Part shown: positions 7,483 to 16,414 of the stretch, piece by piece
Numbering within the stretch: position 1 is the stretch's first letter
Layout: each line of letters begins with the position of its first letter
Position numbers and translations under genes: made by a program
Source: Lactobacillus crispatus
Lineage (GTDB): Bacteria; Bacillota; Bacilli; Lactobacillales; Lactobacillaceae
Assembly (NCBI RefSeq): GCF_018987235.1
Contig: NZ_CP072197.1
Coordinates: 1,364,001-1,428,000 of the forward strand
DNA length: 64,000 nt
Direction: 5' to 3'
The notes under the pieces: model-generated
Seen by the model: only the letters and a program-made list of their open reading frames with translations
The model's database searches: none
What the model was told of the DNA's origin: nothing

Positions 7483-8663
7483 GCAACTGTTTCATCCTTT
7501 TCTTGTAACATTTTTTCATTTGCTGAAACGTTCAGTACTAAACCAATCGCAGCAGTCAAGACAATCATTGATGAACCACCATATGAAATAAATGGCAGCG
7601 TAACCCCCGTAATCGGCAACAATCCTAGTACTGCACCGATATTAAAGAATGCTTCTGTAAAAATAATAGTCGTCACGCCAAAGCAAATTAATGCGTCGAA
7701 TTGAGAAACCGCGTGAACCCCAACTTCCATAATCTGCCACATCAAATAAAAGAGTAATCCAACCAATAAAATTGTCAGAATCACACCTACTTCTTCTGCT
7801 GTAATGGATAAAATAAAGTCGGTATACGGCTCTGGTAAGTAACCTCGCTTTTGCATACTATTACCTAGTCCTACGCCAAATAATCCCCCATTGTGGATTG
7901 CATAATAGGAGTTAACTAGCTGGGCCCCACCTTTTTGCTCTAATTCAAAGGGATGCAAGAACGACATTAGTCGTTGGAATTGATAACTTCTTTGTAAAAA
8001 TCCAGGATTCCAGGCAACTACAATAAAAAATACAGCTGCCACTAAGATCACAATCCCAGCTAACCAAGTTAAAGCTAATTTAGTTGGAACCCCTGATACT
8101 GAAAACATTACTAAAGTGATCATAAATAAAATTGCTGTCCCACCAAAATCAGGTTCAACAATAACCAAACACATTAAAAAAGCCGCCAAAATTGCTGGGT
8201 GTGACAAATTATGTTTGATCTTACCCTTGACTAATTTTCCATCTCTTCTGTCTAGTACATATGACAAATAAATGACCAGAGCCAATTTAGTAACTTCTAG
8301 CGGCTGCAAATTGATAAAGCCCAAGTTAATCCAACCTACAGCACCATTAACTGCCGCACTACTGCCATGAGCAAAACGTAGAAATACTAGCCATCCTAGC
8401 ATAAGTATACAAATTAATAAAAATCCCCCTACAAACTTTGGATTTTTAAATACTTTGATTCTTAATGCAAAAAACGGAATCCCAAACAAAAAGAAAGCTA
8501 CTATAGCATAGATTGCTTGCCGTATCCCATAGACATTTGGCTTAAATCCATTAACTAATAAAATATCTGAACTAGCTGAATATACCAAAATTATCCCAAC
8601 CACTACTAAAATAAGATAGGGAATAAAAATCTGGTAATTAAGATAACGTAATTTTCGACGCAC
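7479..8663 (-). CDS. ftsW: SEDS peptidoglycan polymerase FtsW
   Basis: A 394-aa protein with about ten membrane helices, of the SEDS family that polymerises lipid II with a class B PBP. It shows the family motifs VYSASS near the N-terminus, LQPLEVTKLALVIYLS, DFGGTAILF and the C-terminal PITGVTLPFISYGGSS. The GTG start at 8663 has AAAGGGGC about 9 nt upstream. It heads the ftsW-ylbG-rsmD-coaD-sepM operon behind the typA terminator. I call it FtsW rather than RodA from this conserved place downstream of typA; sequence alone does not fully separate the two. Confidence 0.87.
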   Translation of the reverse strand: MRRKLRYLNYQIFIPYLILVVVGIILVYSASSDILLVNGFKPNVYGIRQAIYAIVAFFLFGIPFFALRIKVFKNPKFVGGFLLICILMLGWLVFLRFAHGSSAAVNGAVGWINLGFINLQPLEVTKLALVIYLSYVLDRRDGKLVKGKIKHNLSHPAILAAFLMCLVIVEPDFGGTAILFMITLVMFSVSGVPTKLALTWLAGIVILVAAVFFIVVAWNPGFLQRSYQFQRLMSFLHPFELEQKGGAQLVNSYYAIHNGGLFGVGLGNSMQKRGYLPEPYTDFILSITAEEVGVILTILLVGLLFYLMWQIMEVGVHAVSQFDALICFGVTTIIFTEAFFNIGAVLGLLPITGVTLPFISYGGSSMIVLTAAIGLVLNVSANEKMLQEKDETVA

Positions 8664-8707
8664 AAGCGTTGCCCCTTTATCTAAATAATACTTTTTTCAT
8701 TATAAAA

Positions 8708-8744
8708 CAAAAAGATCATCACTTCTATCAAGTGACGACCTTTT
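8708..8744 (-). terminator. Terminator of typA
   Basis: The minus-strand stem GTCGTCACTT/AAGTGATGAT with a GATAG loop is flanked by A- and T-rich tracts (ending CTTTTTG), 19 nt after the typA stop. Confidence 0.85.
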
Positions 8745-8762
8745 AAAATTTATTAAACTATC

Positions 8763-10607
8763 TTAGTTAGCACGGTTACGCTTCTTATCAGCCTTTTGAC
8801 GTTCTGAAGTGTTCAAAATCTTCTTACGTAAACGAATAGATTCGGGAGTTACTTCACAATATTCATCATCATTTAAGAATTCGATAGCTTCTTCAAGAGT
8901 CAACGTTCTAGGAGTCTTAATAGCAGCAGCGTGGTCCTTACCGGCAGCACGAGTGTTAGTTAAGTTCTTACCCTTAGTTACGTTAACAGCAATATCACGT
9001 TCACGTGATGATTGTCCAACAATCATACCTTCGTAAACTTCAACACCAGCACCGATGAATAACTCACCACGTTGTTCTACTGATTGAAGTGAGTAAGTAG
9101 TTGATTGACCTTGGCTAATGGATACCAATGCACCATTACGACGACCTGGGTTCCAGTTCTTTACTACTGGCTTATATGCTTCAAAGGTGTGGTTCATGAT
9201 ACCATATCCACCAGTTTGTGACATGAATTCATTATTGTAACCAATCAAACCACGTGATGGAACTAAAAATTCAAGACGAGTTTGACCATTACCAGTTGAT
9301 TCCATATTCTTCATCTCACCTTTTCTTTGTGAAAGTGAGTCAATAACAGAACCAACATATTCATCTGGAGTATCGATTTGTACTGATTCAAATGGTTCGC
9401 ACATAGTACCATCAATTTCACGGTAAATAACCTTAGGACGTGAAAGTTGTAATTCGAAGCCTTCACGACGAAGTTCTTCAACCAAAATTGAAAGGTGAAG
9501 TTCACCACGACCTGAAACAGTCCAAGCGTTCAATTGATCAGTTGGTTCAACCTTCAAAGAAACATCGGTACGAGTTTGACGAATCAAACGATCTTCAAGC
9601 TTCTTAGGAGTTACTTGATCACCTTCACGACCTGCAAATGGTGAATCGTTGGCAACAAAGTCCATTTGAAGAGTTGGTGGATCAATCTTAAGAAGTGGCA
9701 ATGCTTCTGGATGTTCAGCTGATGCAATAGTTTCACCCACGTAGATATCATTAATACCACTAATGGCAATAATATCTCCAGCCTTAGCTTCCTTAATTTC
9801 GTTACGTTTCAAGCCAAAGTAACCAAATAACTTAGTAACACGGAAGTTTTGAGTTGAACCATCACGCTTCATAACAGTGATGTTGTCACTAACTTTAACC
9901 TTACCACGGTAAATTCTACCAACACCGATACGACCAACATAGTCATCCCAATCAAGCATGGTGATTTGGAATTGTAATGGCTCATCAGAGTTGTCTACTG
10001 GAGCAGGAATATTCTTAATAATGGTATCAAAGATTGGATCCATAGTTTCCTTTTGAGTACTTGGATCTGGATCATATGATGAAGTACCATTCAAAGCTGA
10101 TGCATAAACAACTGGGAAGTCAAGCTGTTCATCGTTGGCACCTAATTCGATGAAAAGTTCAAGTACATCATCCAAAACCTTCTTAGGACGAGCGCCTGGA
10201 CGGTCAATCTTGTTTAAAACAACGATAGGTTTTACGCCAGCTTCCAAAGCTTTCTTTAAAACGAAACGAGTCTGTGGCATTGGACCTTCATAGGCATCAA
10301 CCAAAAGCAATGCACCGTCAACCATGTGCATAACACGTTCTACTTCCCCACCAAAGTCAGCGTGACCTGGTGTATCCAAGATGTTGATAGTAGTATCCTT
10401 ATACTTAACAGCAGTGTTCTTAGACAAAATAGTAATACCGCGTTCACGTTCAATGGCATTTGAGTCCATAGCACGATCTTCCAGATTCATGTGTTCTGGC
10501 AAAGTATCAGATTGCTTCAATAATTGGTTAACCAAGGTAGTCTTACCGTGGTCAACGTGGGCAATGATCGCAATGTTTCTTAGATCGTCTCTTCTTTTTT
10601 CTGACAA
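8763..10607 (-). CDS. typA: Ribosome-associated translational GTPase TypA/BipA
   Basis: A 614-aa translational GTPase that helps ribosome assembly and stress or cold adaptation. The G-domain has the P-loop AHVDHGKTTL (16-25), RGITI, DTPGHADFGGEV and NKIDRP. EF-G-like domains II, III and V and the BipA-specific C-terminal domain follow; GYNNEFMSQTGGYGIMNHTF lies in the latter part. Length is typical. The TTG start at 10607 is supported by GGGGAGG 8 nt upstream. It is preceded by a ~106-nt leader with two hairpins, the second terminator-like, and a promoter that overlaps an inverted repeat. Confidence 0.97.
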   Translation of the reverse strand: MSEKRRDDLRNIAIIAHVDHGKTTLVNQLLKQSDTLPEHMNLEDRAMDSNAIERERGITILSKNTAVKYKDTTINILDTPGHADFGGEVERVMHMVDGALLLVDAYEGPMPQTRFVLKKALEAGVKPIVVLNKIDRPGARPKKVLDDVLELFIELGANDEQLDFPVVYASALNGTSSYDPDPSTQKETMDPIFDTIIKNIPAPVDNSDEPLQFQITMLDWDDYVGRIGVGRIYRGKVKVSDNITVMKRDGSTQNFRVTKLFGYFGLKRNEIKEAKAGDIIAISGINDIYVGETIASAEHPEALPLLKIDPPTLQMDFVANDSPFAGREGDQVTPKKLEDRLIRQTRTDVSLKVEPTDQLNAWTVSGRGELHLSILVEELRREGFELQLSRPKVIYREIDGTMCEPFESVQIDTPDEYVGSVIDSLSQRKGEMKNMESTGNGQTRLEFLVPSRGLIGYNNEFMSQTGGYGIMNHTFEAYKPVVKNWNPGRRNGALVSISQGQSTTYSLQSVEQRGELFIGAGVEVYEGMIVGQSSRERDIAVNVTKGKNLTNTRAAGKDHAAAIKTPRTLTLEEAIEFLNDDEYCEVTPESIRLRKKILNTSERQKADKKRNRAN

Positions 10608-10713
10608 AAGTATTCCTCCCCACTCTTCAATAAAAAAACTGTGACTCTGTCACAGTTTCGGTAACGCATTAGCGCCTTATCGAAGTGCTTTTCTTAAATC
10701 TGTATAGTTACGT
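10608..10713 (-). promoter_or_regulatory. typA 5' leader with terminator-like hairpin
   Basis: On the minus strand the leader first forms a hairpin (TTCGATAAGGCGC with GCGTTACCGAA). A perfect 10-bp hairpin follows, AAACTGTGAC / GTCACAGTTT with a 3-nt loop (plus 10636-10658), and is followed directly by T residues. The typA Shine-Dalgarno comes ~15 nt later. A terminator fold this close to the start suggests attenuation; the arms of the two hairpins touch. I do not recognise a known riboswitch class. Confidence 0.55.
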
Positions 10714-10719
10714 TAGTGA

Positions 10720-10770
10720 ATTTTACCACCTAACTGCATACGGGTCAACGCTTAACAATCAAGTTAACCC
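10720..10770 (-). promoter_or_regulatory. typA promoter with overlapping inverted repeat
   Basis: Minus-strand TTGACC and TAAAAT are separated by exactly 17 nt (plus 10743-10748 and 10720-10725). The -35 box is the end of an inverted repeat GGGTTAAC-N13-GTTGACCC (plus 10742-10770), which could be an operator. Confidence 0.65.
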
Positions 10771-10859
10771 TGGATTTTTTTATGCAAAAACAAGCAAAAA
10801 CTATTAAACTATGGTAAAAATATAATGTAGATAATAATTTTTAAAAAGGAGTAATTATT

Positions 10860-11414
10860 TTGATCTTAATGAAAGATATCGTACGTGACGGTGATCCCGT
10901 CTTACGTCAAGTTGCCAAGCCTTTAACATTTCCACTTAGTGATCACTATAAAAAATTAGCTGATGATATGATGCAATACTTAATTGATTCACAAGATCCT
11001 AAGATTGCTGAAAAGCACCAATTAAGAGCAGGCGTTGGCCTAGCCGCACCTCAAGTAGGTGAAGGTGTACAAATGGCTGCACTTTTAGTTCCTGATGATC
11101 AAGGCAAAATTATCTTTAAAGAAGTTTATGTTAACCCAGAGATTGTCTCTGAATCTGTTCGTCAAGCTTGTCTTAGCGAAGGTGAAGGTTGCCTTAGTGT
11201 TGATGAAGTTATTAATGGTTACGTTCCCCGCCCTGATAAATTAACCATTCATTACTACACCGTTGACGGTGAAGAAAAAACCATTCGCTTAAAGGATTAC
11301 CCAGCAATTGTTTCTTCTCATGAAATTGATCACTTAAATGGTCACTTGTTCTATGACCGCATTAATAAGCAGGATCCATTCGCACTTAAAGAAGATACAG
11401 TCGTAATTTCTTAA
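10860..11414 (+). CDS. def: Peptide deformylase
   Basis: A 184-aa metalloenzyme that removes the formyl group from new proteins. All three motifs are present: [18 protein letters not shown] (Cys metal ligand) and HEIDHLNG (two His ligands and the catalytic Glu). The length and the insert around EKHQLRA fit the type 2 enzymes of Gram-positive bacteria. I keep the TTG start at 10860 because AAGGAG lies 8 nt upstream; the ATG at 10869 would be 17 nt away. A TATAAT lies at 10821. It is monocistronic. Confidence 0.96.
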   Translation: MILMKDIVRDGDPVLRQVAKPLTFPLSDHYKKLADDMMQYLIDSQDPKIAEKHQLRAGVGLAAPQVGEGVQMAALLVPDDQGKIIFKEVYVNPEIVSESVRQACLSEGEGCLSVDEVINGYVPRPDKLTIHYYTVDGEEKTIRLKDYPAIVSSHEIDHLNGHLFYDRINKQDPFALKEDTVVIS

Positions 11415-11432
11415 TTGTTATTTAACCAAAAC

Positions 11433-11458
11433 AAAAGCCTGCAGATGCAGGCTTTTTT
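11433..11458 (+). terminator. Terminator of def
   Basis: The stem AAAAGCCTGCA/TGCAGGCTTTT with a short loop is followed by T residues, 19 nt after the def stop. Confidence 0.9.
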
Positions 11459-11462
11459 GTAT

Positions 11463-11566
11463 AAAAAAGTCACTGGTTAACTAGGCCAGTGACTCATACA
11501 TTGGGAATTAAGAAGATTGAAGAGACTTCTTATAACGAGCAAATGAATTTATTAATCATTTACTAC
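11463..11566 (-). ncRNA. Candidate small RNA opposite the def-rpoY gap
   Basis: The 329-nt gap 11415-11743 has no gene on plus. On minus it holds a promoter TTGACG-N17-TACGAT (plus 11596-11601 and 11573-11578), about 100 nt with no useful reading frame (the longest is a 9-codon ORF), and then a strong terminator: a perfect 9-bp stem AGTCACTGG/CCAGTGACT followed by T6 (plus 11463-11494). Inner short stems (AAATGA/TTCATTT, GAAG/CTTC) are possible. A promoter and terminator on a strand with no gene point to a free small RNA of about 100 nt. Its targets and family are not recognised. Confidence 0.55.
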
Positions 11567-11743
11567 ATGATTATCGTACAACTGATGTTATTTTACGTCA
11601 ATAACATTGACCAAATTTAATCGGTAAAAATCAAAAGAAACATAATTATATACTTAACTTTATAATTATGATAAAATTTTTATAGCTATTGAGTAATTTT
11701 TACTCTACATTGAACGTTTATACATTAATAAGGAGAATCATTT

Positions 11744-11965
11744 ATGATCTACAAAGTTTTGTATCAAAAAGACAAGATTGTCAATCCTCGTAGAGAAACT
11801 ACACAAACTCTTTACATGGAAGCAAACAACATGGTCGAAGCAAGAAGTATGGTTGAGGACAATACCCCCTATAACATTGAACTCATCCAAGAATTAACTG
11901 GTAATTCGTTAACTTACGAAAAAGAACATGCTGACTTTAAGTTAACAACGTTCGACAAGAAGTAA
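11744..11965 (+). CDS. rpoY: RNA polymerase epsilon subunit
   Basis: A 73-aa protein of the RpoY/YkzG family (DUF1447), a small RNA-polymerase-associated subunit of Firmicutes. It shows the conserved MIYKVLYQ start and the [12 protein letters not shown] core, with YNIELIQEL later. It lies 6 nt upstream of rnjA, the same pairing as ykzG-rnjA in Bacillus subtilis, which supports the call. AAGGAG lies 8 nt before the ATG. Confidence 0.93.
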   Translation: MIYKVLYQKDKIVNPRRETTQTLYMEANNMVEARSMVEDNTPYNIELIQELTGNSLTYEKEHADFKLTTFDKK

Positions 11966-11971
11966 TAAAGA

Positions 11972-13651
11972 GTGCGAATTAAAAATAATGAAGTAGCCGT
12001 TTATGCAATCGGGGGTTTGCATGAAATCGGCAAAAATATGTATTGTGTTCAGTATCAGGATGAAATTATCATCATGGACTGTGGTATTAAATTCCCCGAA
12101 GATAACCTATTAGGTATTAATTACGTTATTTCAGACTATTCTTACCTAATCAAGAATCGTAAGAAAATCAAAGCTCTTGTGGTTAGTCACGGACATGAAG
12201 ACCATATCGGTGGTATTCCATTTTTGTTAGAAAAAATTCCTGAAATTCCTGTCTATGCGACACCATTTGCCCTTTCATTAATTAGAGGCAAATTGGAAGA
12301 ACACGGAATTTTAAAGACAACTGAACTACACGAAGAGCATGAGGATACTGTTTTGAAGTTTAAGAAACTTTCCGTTTCTTTCTTTAGAACTACTCACTCT
12401 ATTCCTGATACTTTAGGTATTGCCGTTCATACACCACTCGGTGCCGTTGTCTTTACTGGTGACTTTAAGTTTGACTTAACACCAGTAATGGATCAACCTG
12501 CACCAGATTTTCAAAAGATGGCTCAATTAGGCAATGAAGGTGTACTTGCTCTTCTCTCAGATTCAACTAATGCTGAAGTAACACAATTTACTAAGTCTGA
12601 ACGATTTGTAGCTAAGTCACTACATAATATCATCACTGGAATCCACGGTAGAATTATTTTTGCCACTTTTGCATCTAATCTTTATCGTGTATCAACTGCT
12701 ATTCAAGCTGCAATTGATACCGGTAGAAAGGTTGCAATTTTTGGACGTAGTATGGAAAATGGCGTTGATAATGGGGTCGACTTGGGCTACTTAAATTTGC
12801 CTAAGGATCTAATTGTTGACGCAGATGAGATCAACAAACTACCACCTGAAAAAGTAATGATTTTATGTACTGGTTCTCAAGGTGAACCATTAGCCGCTTT
12901 ATCGCGAATTGCTAATGGTACTCACCGTCAAATCAGCTTACAACCTGGTGATACAGTCATCTTCTCCTCTAACCCAATTCCAGGTAACACATTAAGTGTT
13001 AACCACTTAATCAATAAGTTAATGGAAGGCGGAGCCGATGTTATTCACGGAAGAGTAAATAACGTTCATACTTCCGGACACGGCGGCCAAGAAGAGTTAA
13101 AGATGATGGTTCGCTTAGTTAAACCTAAGTACATGATTCCTGTTCATGGTGAGTACAGAATGCAGGTTATTCACACCCAGCTTGCTCAACAAGCCGGTGT
13201 ACCCGCTGAAAACACTTTTGTTTTATCTAATGGTGAAGTTGTCTGCTTTGGCCCTGATGGCGCTAGAATCGCAGGACATATTCCTGCAGGTGACGTTTAC
13301 GTTGATACTTCTGGTACTGCAGACGTTGGCAACGTTGTTGTTCATGATCGTCAAATTCTTTCTGAAGAAGGTTTAGTTGTTGCAGTTGCTACAGTTGATT
13401 ATAAGCACAAGCGAGTCTTAGCTGGTCCTGATATTCTCAGTCGCGGATTTGTCTACATGCGTGAATCAACTGAGTTAATTAGTCAAGCGCAAAAGCATGT
13501 TTATCATGTGCTTAGAAATGAAATGGCTAAATCAAATAGACCAAAAGAAAGTGACATTAAAAAGGCGATCACCGAAAATCTTTCAGACTTCTTGTATTCC
13601 AAGACTGAACGACGGCCTATGATTTTACCAATCATTATCGAAAAGAAATAG
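11972..13651 (+). CDS. rnjA: Ribonuclease J1
   Basis: A 559-aa metallo-beta-lactamase/beta-CASP nuclease for 5'-3' exonucleolytic and endonucleolytic RNA decay and 16S maturation. It starts VYAIGGLHEIGKN and has the metal site SHGHEDHIGG (72-81), FTGDFKFD, SDSTNA, the beta-CASP segment ATFASNLYR and the C-terminal HTSGHGGQEE and PVHGEYRM motifs. Length matches J1 (about 555 aa). The GTG start overlaps the end of the short rpoY spacer and has only a weak AAAGAG site, so translation may depend on coupling with rpoY. A terminator follows at once. Confidence 0.96.
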   Translation: MRIKNNEVAVYAIGGLHEIGKNMYCVQYQDEIIIMDCGIKFPEDNLLGINYVISDYSYLIKNRKKIKALVVSHGHEDHIGGIPFLLEKIPEIPVYATPFALSLIRGKLEEHGILKTTELHEEHEDTVLKFKKLSVSFFRTTHSIPDTLGIAVHTPLGAVVFTGDFKFDLTPVMDQPAPDFQKMAQLGNEGVLALLSDSTNAEVTQFTKSERFVAKSLHNIITGIHGRIIFATFASNLYRVSTAIQAAIDTGRKVAIFGRSMENGVDNGVDLGYLNLPKDLIVDADEINKLPPEKVMILCTGSQGEPLAALSRIANGTHRQISLQPGDTVIFSSNPIPGNTLSVNHLINKLMEGGADVIHGRVNNVHTSGHGGQEELKMMVRLVKPKYMIPVHGEYRMQVIHTQLAQQAGVPAENTFVLSNGEVVCFGPDGARIAGHIPAGDVYVDTSGTADVGNVVVHDRQILSEEGLVVAVATVDYKHKRVLAGPDILSRGFVYMRESTELISQAQKHVYHVLRNEMAKSNRPKESDIKKAITENLSDFLYSKTERRPMILPIIIEKK

Positions 13652-13652
13652 T

Positions 13653-13679
13653 AAAAAGGACTCCTTAGGGAGTCTTTTA
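13653..13679 (+). terminator. Terminator of rpoY-rnjA
   Basis: The stem AAAGGACTCC/GGGAGTCTTT with a TTA loop and T-tract begins directly after the rnjA stop and ends 10 nt before the next ATG. Confidence 0.88.
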
Positions 13680-13688
13680 TTTTAGAAA

Positions 13689-14645
13689 ATGAACAATATG
13701 CATAAAAAAATTAAAGTTCAGTTATTAGTTAATGAGGTCGCTGGGAATGGCAATGCTATTAAAGCTGATAAAGAATTACAAGATATACTAAAAGAAATGA
13801 ATATTCCTTTTAAGCGACAAAAAAGTCATTATCCTGGAGAATTAGTCGTTCTAGCACAAAATTACGCTAATTTACATCTCTCTTCTGAACATGTTTTAAT
13901 CGTAGTTGGTGGAGATGGCTCCTTTAATGAAGTTTTAAATGGAATAAAGACTTCTAATTATCCTGAAACAGCTATTACTTATTTGCCTGCAGGAACAGGC
14001 AATGATTTTGCCCGTGGTGCTGGATTAACCGCAGATCCCAGGCAATTAATCAACAATTTGCTCCGAGATCCTGAACCGGAACAAGTTGATTGTGGTTTTT
14101 TCACATCAAATATTAAACAAATTCCTAAGGGTTACTTTGTTAATAATTTCGGTATTGGTTTTGATGCCTTTGTTGTTCATCAGAGTAATCATGAGCAATT
14201 AAAAAAACACCTCAATCACCTCAATTCTGGAAATATGATTTATGGCCTAAATATAATCAAGGCACTAATTAAGCAGGATACCTTTACAGTGACTGTTAAA
14301 ACTAAAAACGAAACTCTTCGTTACGGAGATGCATACTTTGTCACTACTACTAACCATCCCTACTTTGGCGGTGGTTTTGCTATTTTGCCAAAAGCGGACA
14401 TTTACAGTCACCATCTTGATACAGTAATTGTTGAAAAACCGAGTTTACGCAAGTTTCTCTGGCTTTTTGGTAAGCTGATCAAAGATGGTTCACACGTTAA
14501 TGCACCAGAATTTCATTATATTGAAGCTAAAGAAATCCTAGTTCAAACCAATAAAAGTGAATATGCTCAAATTGATGGTGAAGATATTGAAAAGCAGCCC
14601 TTCAAAGTAACATTTAAAGTTGATCATTTTAATTTATTAAAATAA
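13689..14645 (+). CDS. Diacylglycerol kinase family lipid kinase
   Basis: A 318-aa protein of the DagK/YegS/BmrU family, which phosphorylates diacylglycerol or a related lipid for recycling to phosphatidate. The N-terminal catalytic domain has the phosphate-binding loop VVGGDGSFNEVLNG (about 76-89) and PAGTGNDFARG (about 103-113). The C-terminal beta-sandwich domain contains NNFGIGFDA and the conserved AQIDGE. No good Shine-Dalgarno is seen before the ATG at 13689 or the ATG three codons later, and the gene starts only 10 nt after the rnjA terminator. The substrate cannot be told from sequence. Confidence 0.88.
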   Translation: MNNMHKKIKVQLLVNEVAGNGNAIKADKELQDILKEMNIPFKRQKSHYPGELVVLAQNYANLHLSSEHVLIVVGGDGSFNEVLNGIKTSNYPETAITYLPAGTGNDFARGAGLTADPRQLINNLLRDPEPEQVDCGFFTSNIKQIPKGYFVNNFGIGFDAFVVHQSNHEQLKKHLNHLNSGNMIYGLNIIKALIKQDTFTVTVKTKNETLRYGDAYFVTTTNHPYFGGGFAILPKADIYSHHLDTVIVEKPSLRKFLWLFGKLIKDGSHVNAPEFHYIEAKEILVQTNKSEYAQIDGEDIEKQPFKVTFKVDHFNLLK

Positions 14646-14672
14646 GGAAGAATTCCAAATTCTTCCTTTTTT
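14643..14672. terminator. Bidirectional terminator of convergent genes
   Basis: The perfect stem AAGGAAGAATT/AATTCTTCCTT with a 3-nt loop and T-tract lies between the lipid kinase (plus) and the NERD gene (minus) and touches the stop codons of both. Confidence 0.9.
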
Positions 14673-16308
14673 ATATCTTATCTAAAATATCTCTTTTCGA
14701 ATTATGATTTTGATAATATTGGTCCTGATCAATGAAATCATGTACTTGATCATAAAATTTCTTCCAATAACGGTATTTTTGATACTGCTTTTGCCACTCC
14801 CGTGCTTCTTGCAAGTAATTACCAAGAAGTCCATTAATCTGATCGATATGTTTAATCACCTGATTAGCATGATACAATTGCTCTTCCACCTGCTTTTGAG
14901 TTAACGTTGACTCCTGATCTTCAAAAAATAGAACATTTTCTTGATAATTTTTTTCTTCTTGCAATTGTTTACTATTATCCATTTCTTCTTTGATAGCTGC
15001 AATTTCGTCTGGCTGTAATCCAATTCCAGTTTTAGCTTTGACTAATAACGACTGAATATCTGCCAATTGCACAACATCTATTCCCATTTTTTGATAACGG
15101 TTCGAATCAGTCAATGTGAACTCATCATCTGTTCTACTTACAAATACAACCACGTTTCTGATTAATTGATCTATATTTGGCAAGCGTCTCAATAAATTAA
15201 TAATCACTGGGTTGTTGCTTTTTTCTAGGACATATTTAATACTTTCTTTATGCTTGGCCACTTGATCAGCTATCTGATCATAATCAGCCTGCACATTATA
15301 CTGTCCATTTTTACTTGTTCGTGCTTTGGTTTCCAAGCAAAAAATCCCGCTAGTCGTAATTATCACATGATCAATTTGGTTACTCCCTAAACTATTCTTT
15401 TTTTCATAGGGATATGGTAACAGTAAATTATGAATTATTTCTTTCCCTGTCTGCACTTCACGTAAACGAGAATTCACTAATTCTTCTGCGGCAGCGCCTG
15501 CCAAGAGATTGCTAAGATGGCGCAAATCACGTTGAGATAAAATATTCATAGGTCGCAAATTTTTTATTTGATTCAAATGTAGTTCAGTCATTCTTTTTTG
15601 AAATGCGTTTACTTTTTGATTGTAAACCTTATAGCCAGAATTAATTGCCCGAATTCGTAAAACATTTTGCAGAGCCAAAGCTCGTTTCAAATCACGTTTA
15701 TTATTCAACAAAGTTTTTTCAACTATCATAGCATCATGAACAGTCTGTGAATCAGTTACTTTTTTATGTGTAATCCAAGCTTTTTGATAACTAGCATGAT
15801 TTTCTAACTCATTCACATACTGATTTAAGTCATTTTCCAAAGGCAAAATTTTGTTTCTACCTTCTTTGACTATTGAGCCATAATAGCGCAAATTTTTTGT
15901 AATTTCGTCTAACTCATTGAATTCATGTTTGCCATAATGGTAAGTTACCTTAGTTTCTCCATTCCAACTAGTCTTACGCCAATAATGACCATCCGTCTTA
16001 CCAAATTCAACTAATTCCGCCACTGAACGATCTAAATAGTACTTAATCAAATAATGACAATGGCCTTTATTGTCAAAAATGCGTCGCTTAATATAACCTG
16101 GTCGCATTAATTCAATGATCTGAAAGGTCAAGTTCTTATGATTAGGAAAACGGTATGGTAATCTTTTGCCTGCAATTTTTTCAATTTTAGTTATTTCTTT
16201 CTTATCTGTTACAGATAATTCTATTTTTTTCATTTTCTTCTTTTTTCGCTTTTGAAAAAAATAATAGGTTAATATGCCTACTGTTAGTGTAATTATTGTA
16301 ATATCCAT
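14671..16308 (-). CDS. NERD-domain protein with membrane anchor
   Basis: A 545-aa protein with one short N-terminal membrane segment (3-18), followed by Lys/Arg-rich residues, so it should face the cytoplasm. The NERD (nuclease-related) domain covers about 268-385, with GAAAEE (271-276), QIDHV (311-315) and ETKA (326-329), matching the restriction-nuclease-like active site E...D...ExK. The rest is Gln/Lys-rich and likely coiled coil (about 430-510). NERD proteins are thought to act in DNA processing, but no substrate is known. It is a single gene between two terminators with a weak ribosome site. Confidence 0.82.
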   Translation of the reverse strand: MDITIITLTVGILTYYFFQKRKKKKMKKIELSVTDKKEITKIEKIAGKRLPYRFPNHKNLTFQIIELMRPGYIKRRIFDNKGHCHYLIKYYLDRSVAELVEFGKTDGHYWRKTSWNGETKVTYHYGKHEFNELDEITKNLRYYGSIVKEGRNKILPLENDLNQYVNELENHASYQKAWITHKKVTDSQTVHDAMIVEKTLLNNKRDLKRALALQNVLRIRAINSGYKVYNQKVNAFQKRMTELHLNQIKNLRPMNILSQRDLRHLSNLLAGAAAEELVNSRLREVQTGKEIIHNLLLPYPYEKKNSLGSNQIDHVIITTSGIFCLETKARTSKNGQYNVQADYDQIADQVAKHKESIKYVLEKSNNPVIINLLRRLPNIDQLIRNVVVFVSRTDDEFTLTDSNRYQKMGIDVVQLADIQSLLVKAKTGIGLQPDEIAAIKEEMDNSKQLQEEKNYQENVLFFEDQESTLTQKQVEEQLYHANQVIKHIDQINGLLGNYLQEAREWQKQYQKYRYWKKFYDQVHDFIDQDQYYQNHNSKRDILDKI

Positions 16309-16374
16309 GTTAATTATCCATATTTTGGAACGTATGTTTAGACAGCAATAATTATACCATGATTTTGTATAATG

Positions 16375-16410
16375 AAAAAGCCCCTTGTTTTAACAATTCA
16401 AGGGGCTTTT
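16375..16410 (-). terminator. Terminator of the ileS-to-recD2 gene run
   Basis: The minus-strand stem AAAAGCCCCTTG/CAAGGGGCTTTT with an 11-nt loop lies 4 nt after the recD2 stop. Confidence 0.9.
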
Positions 16411-16414
16411 ATCC

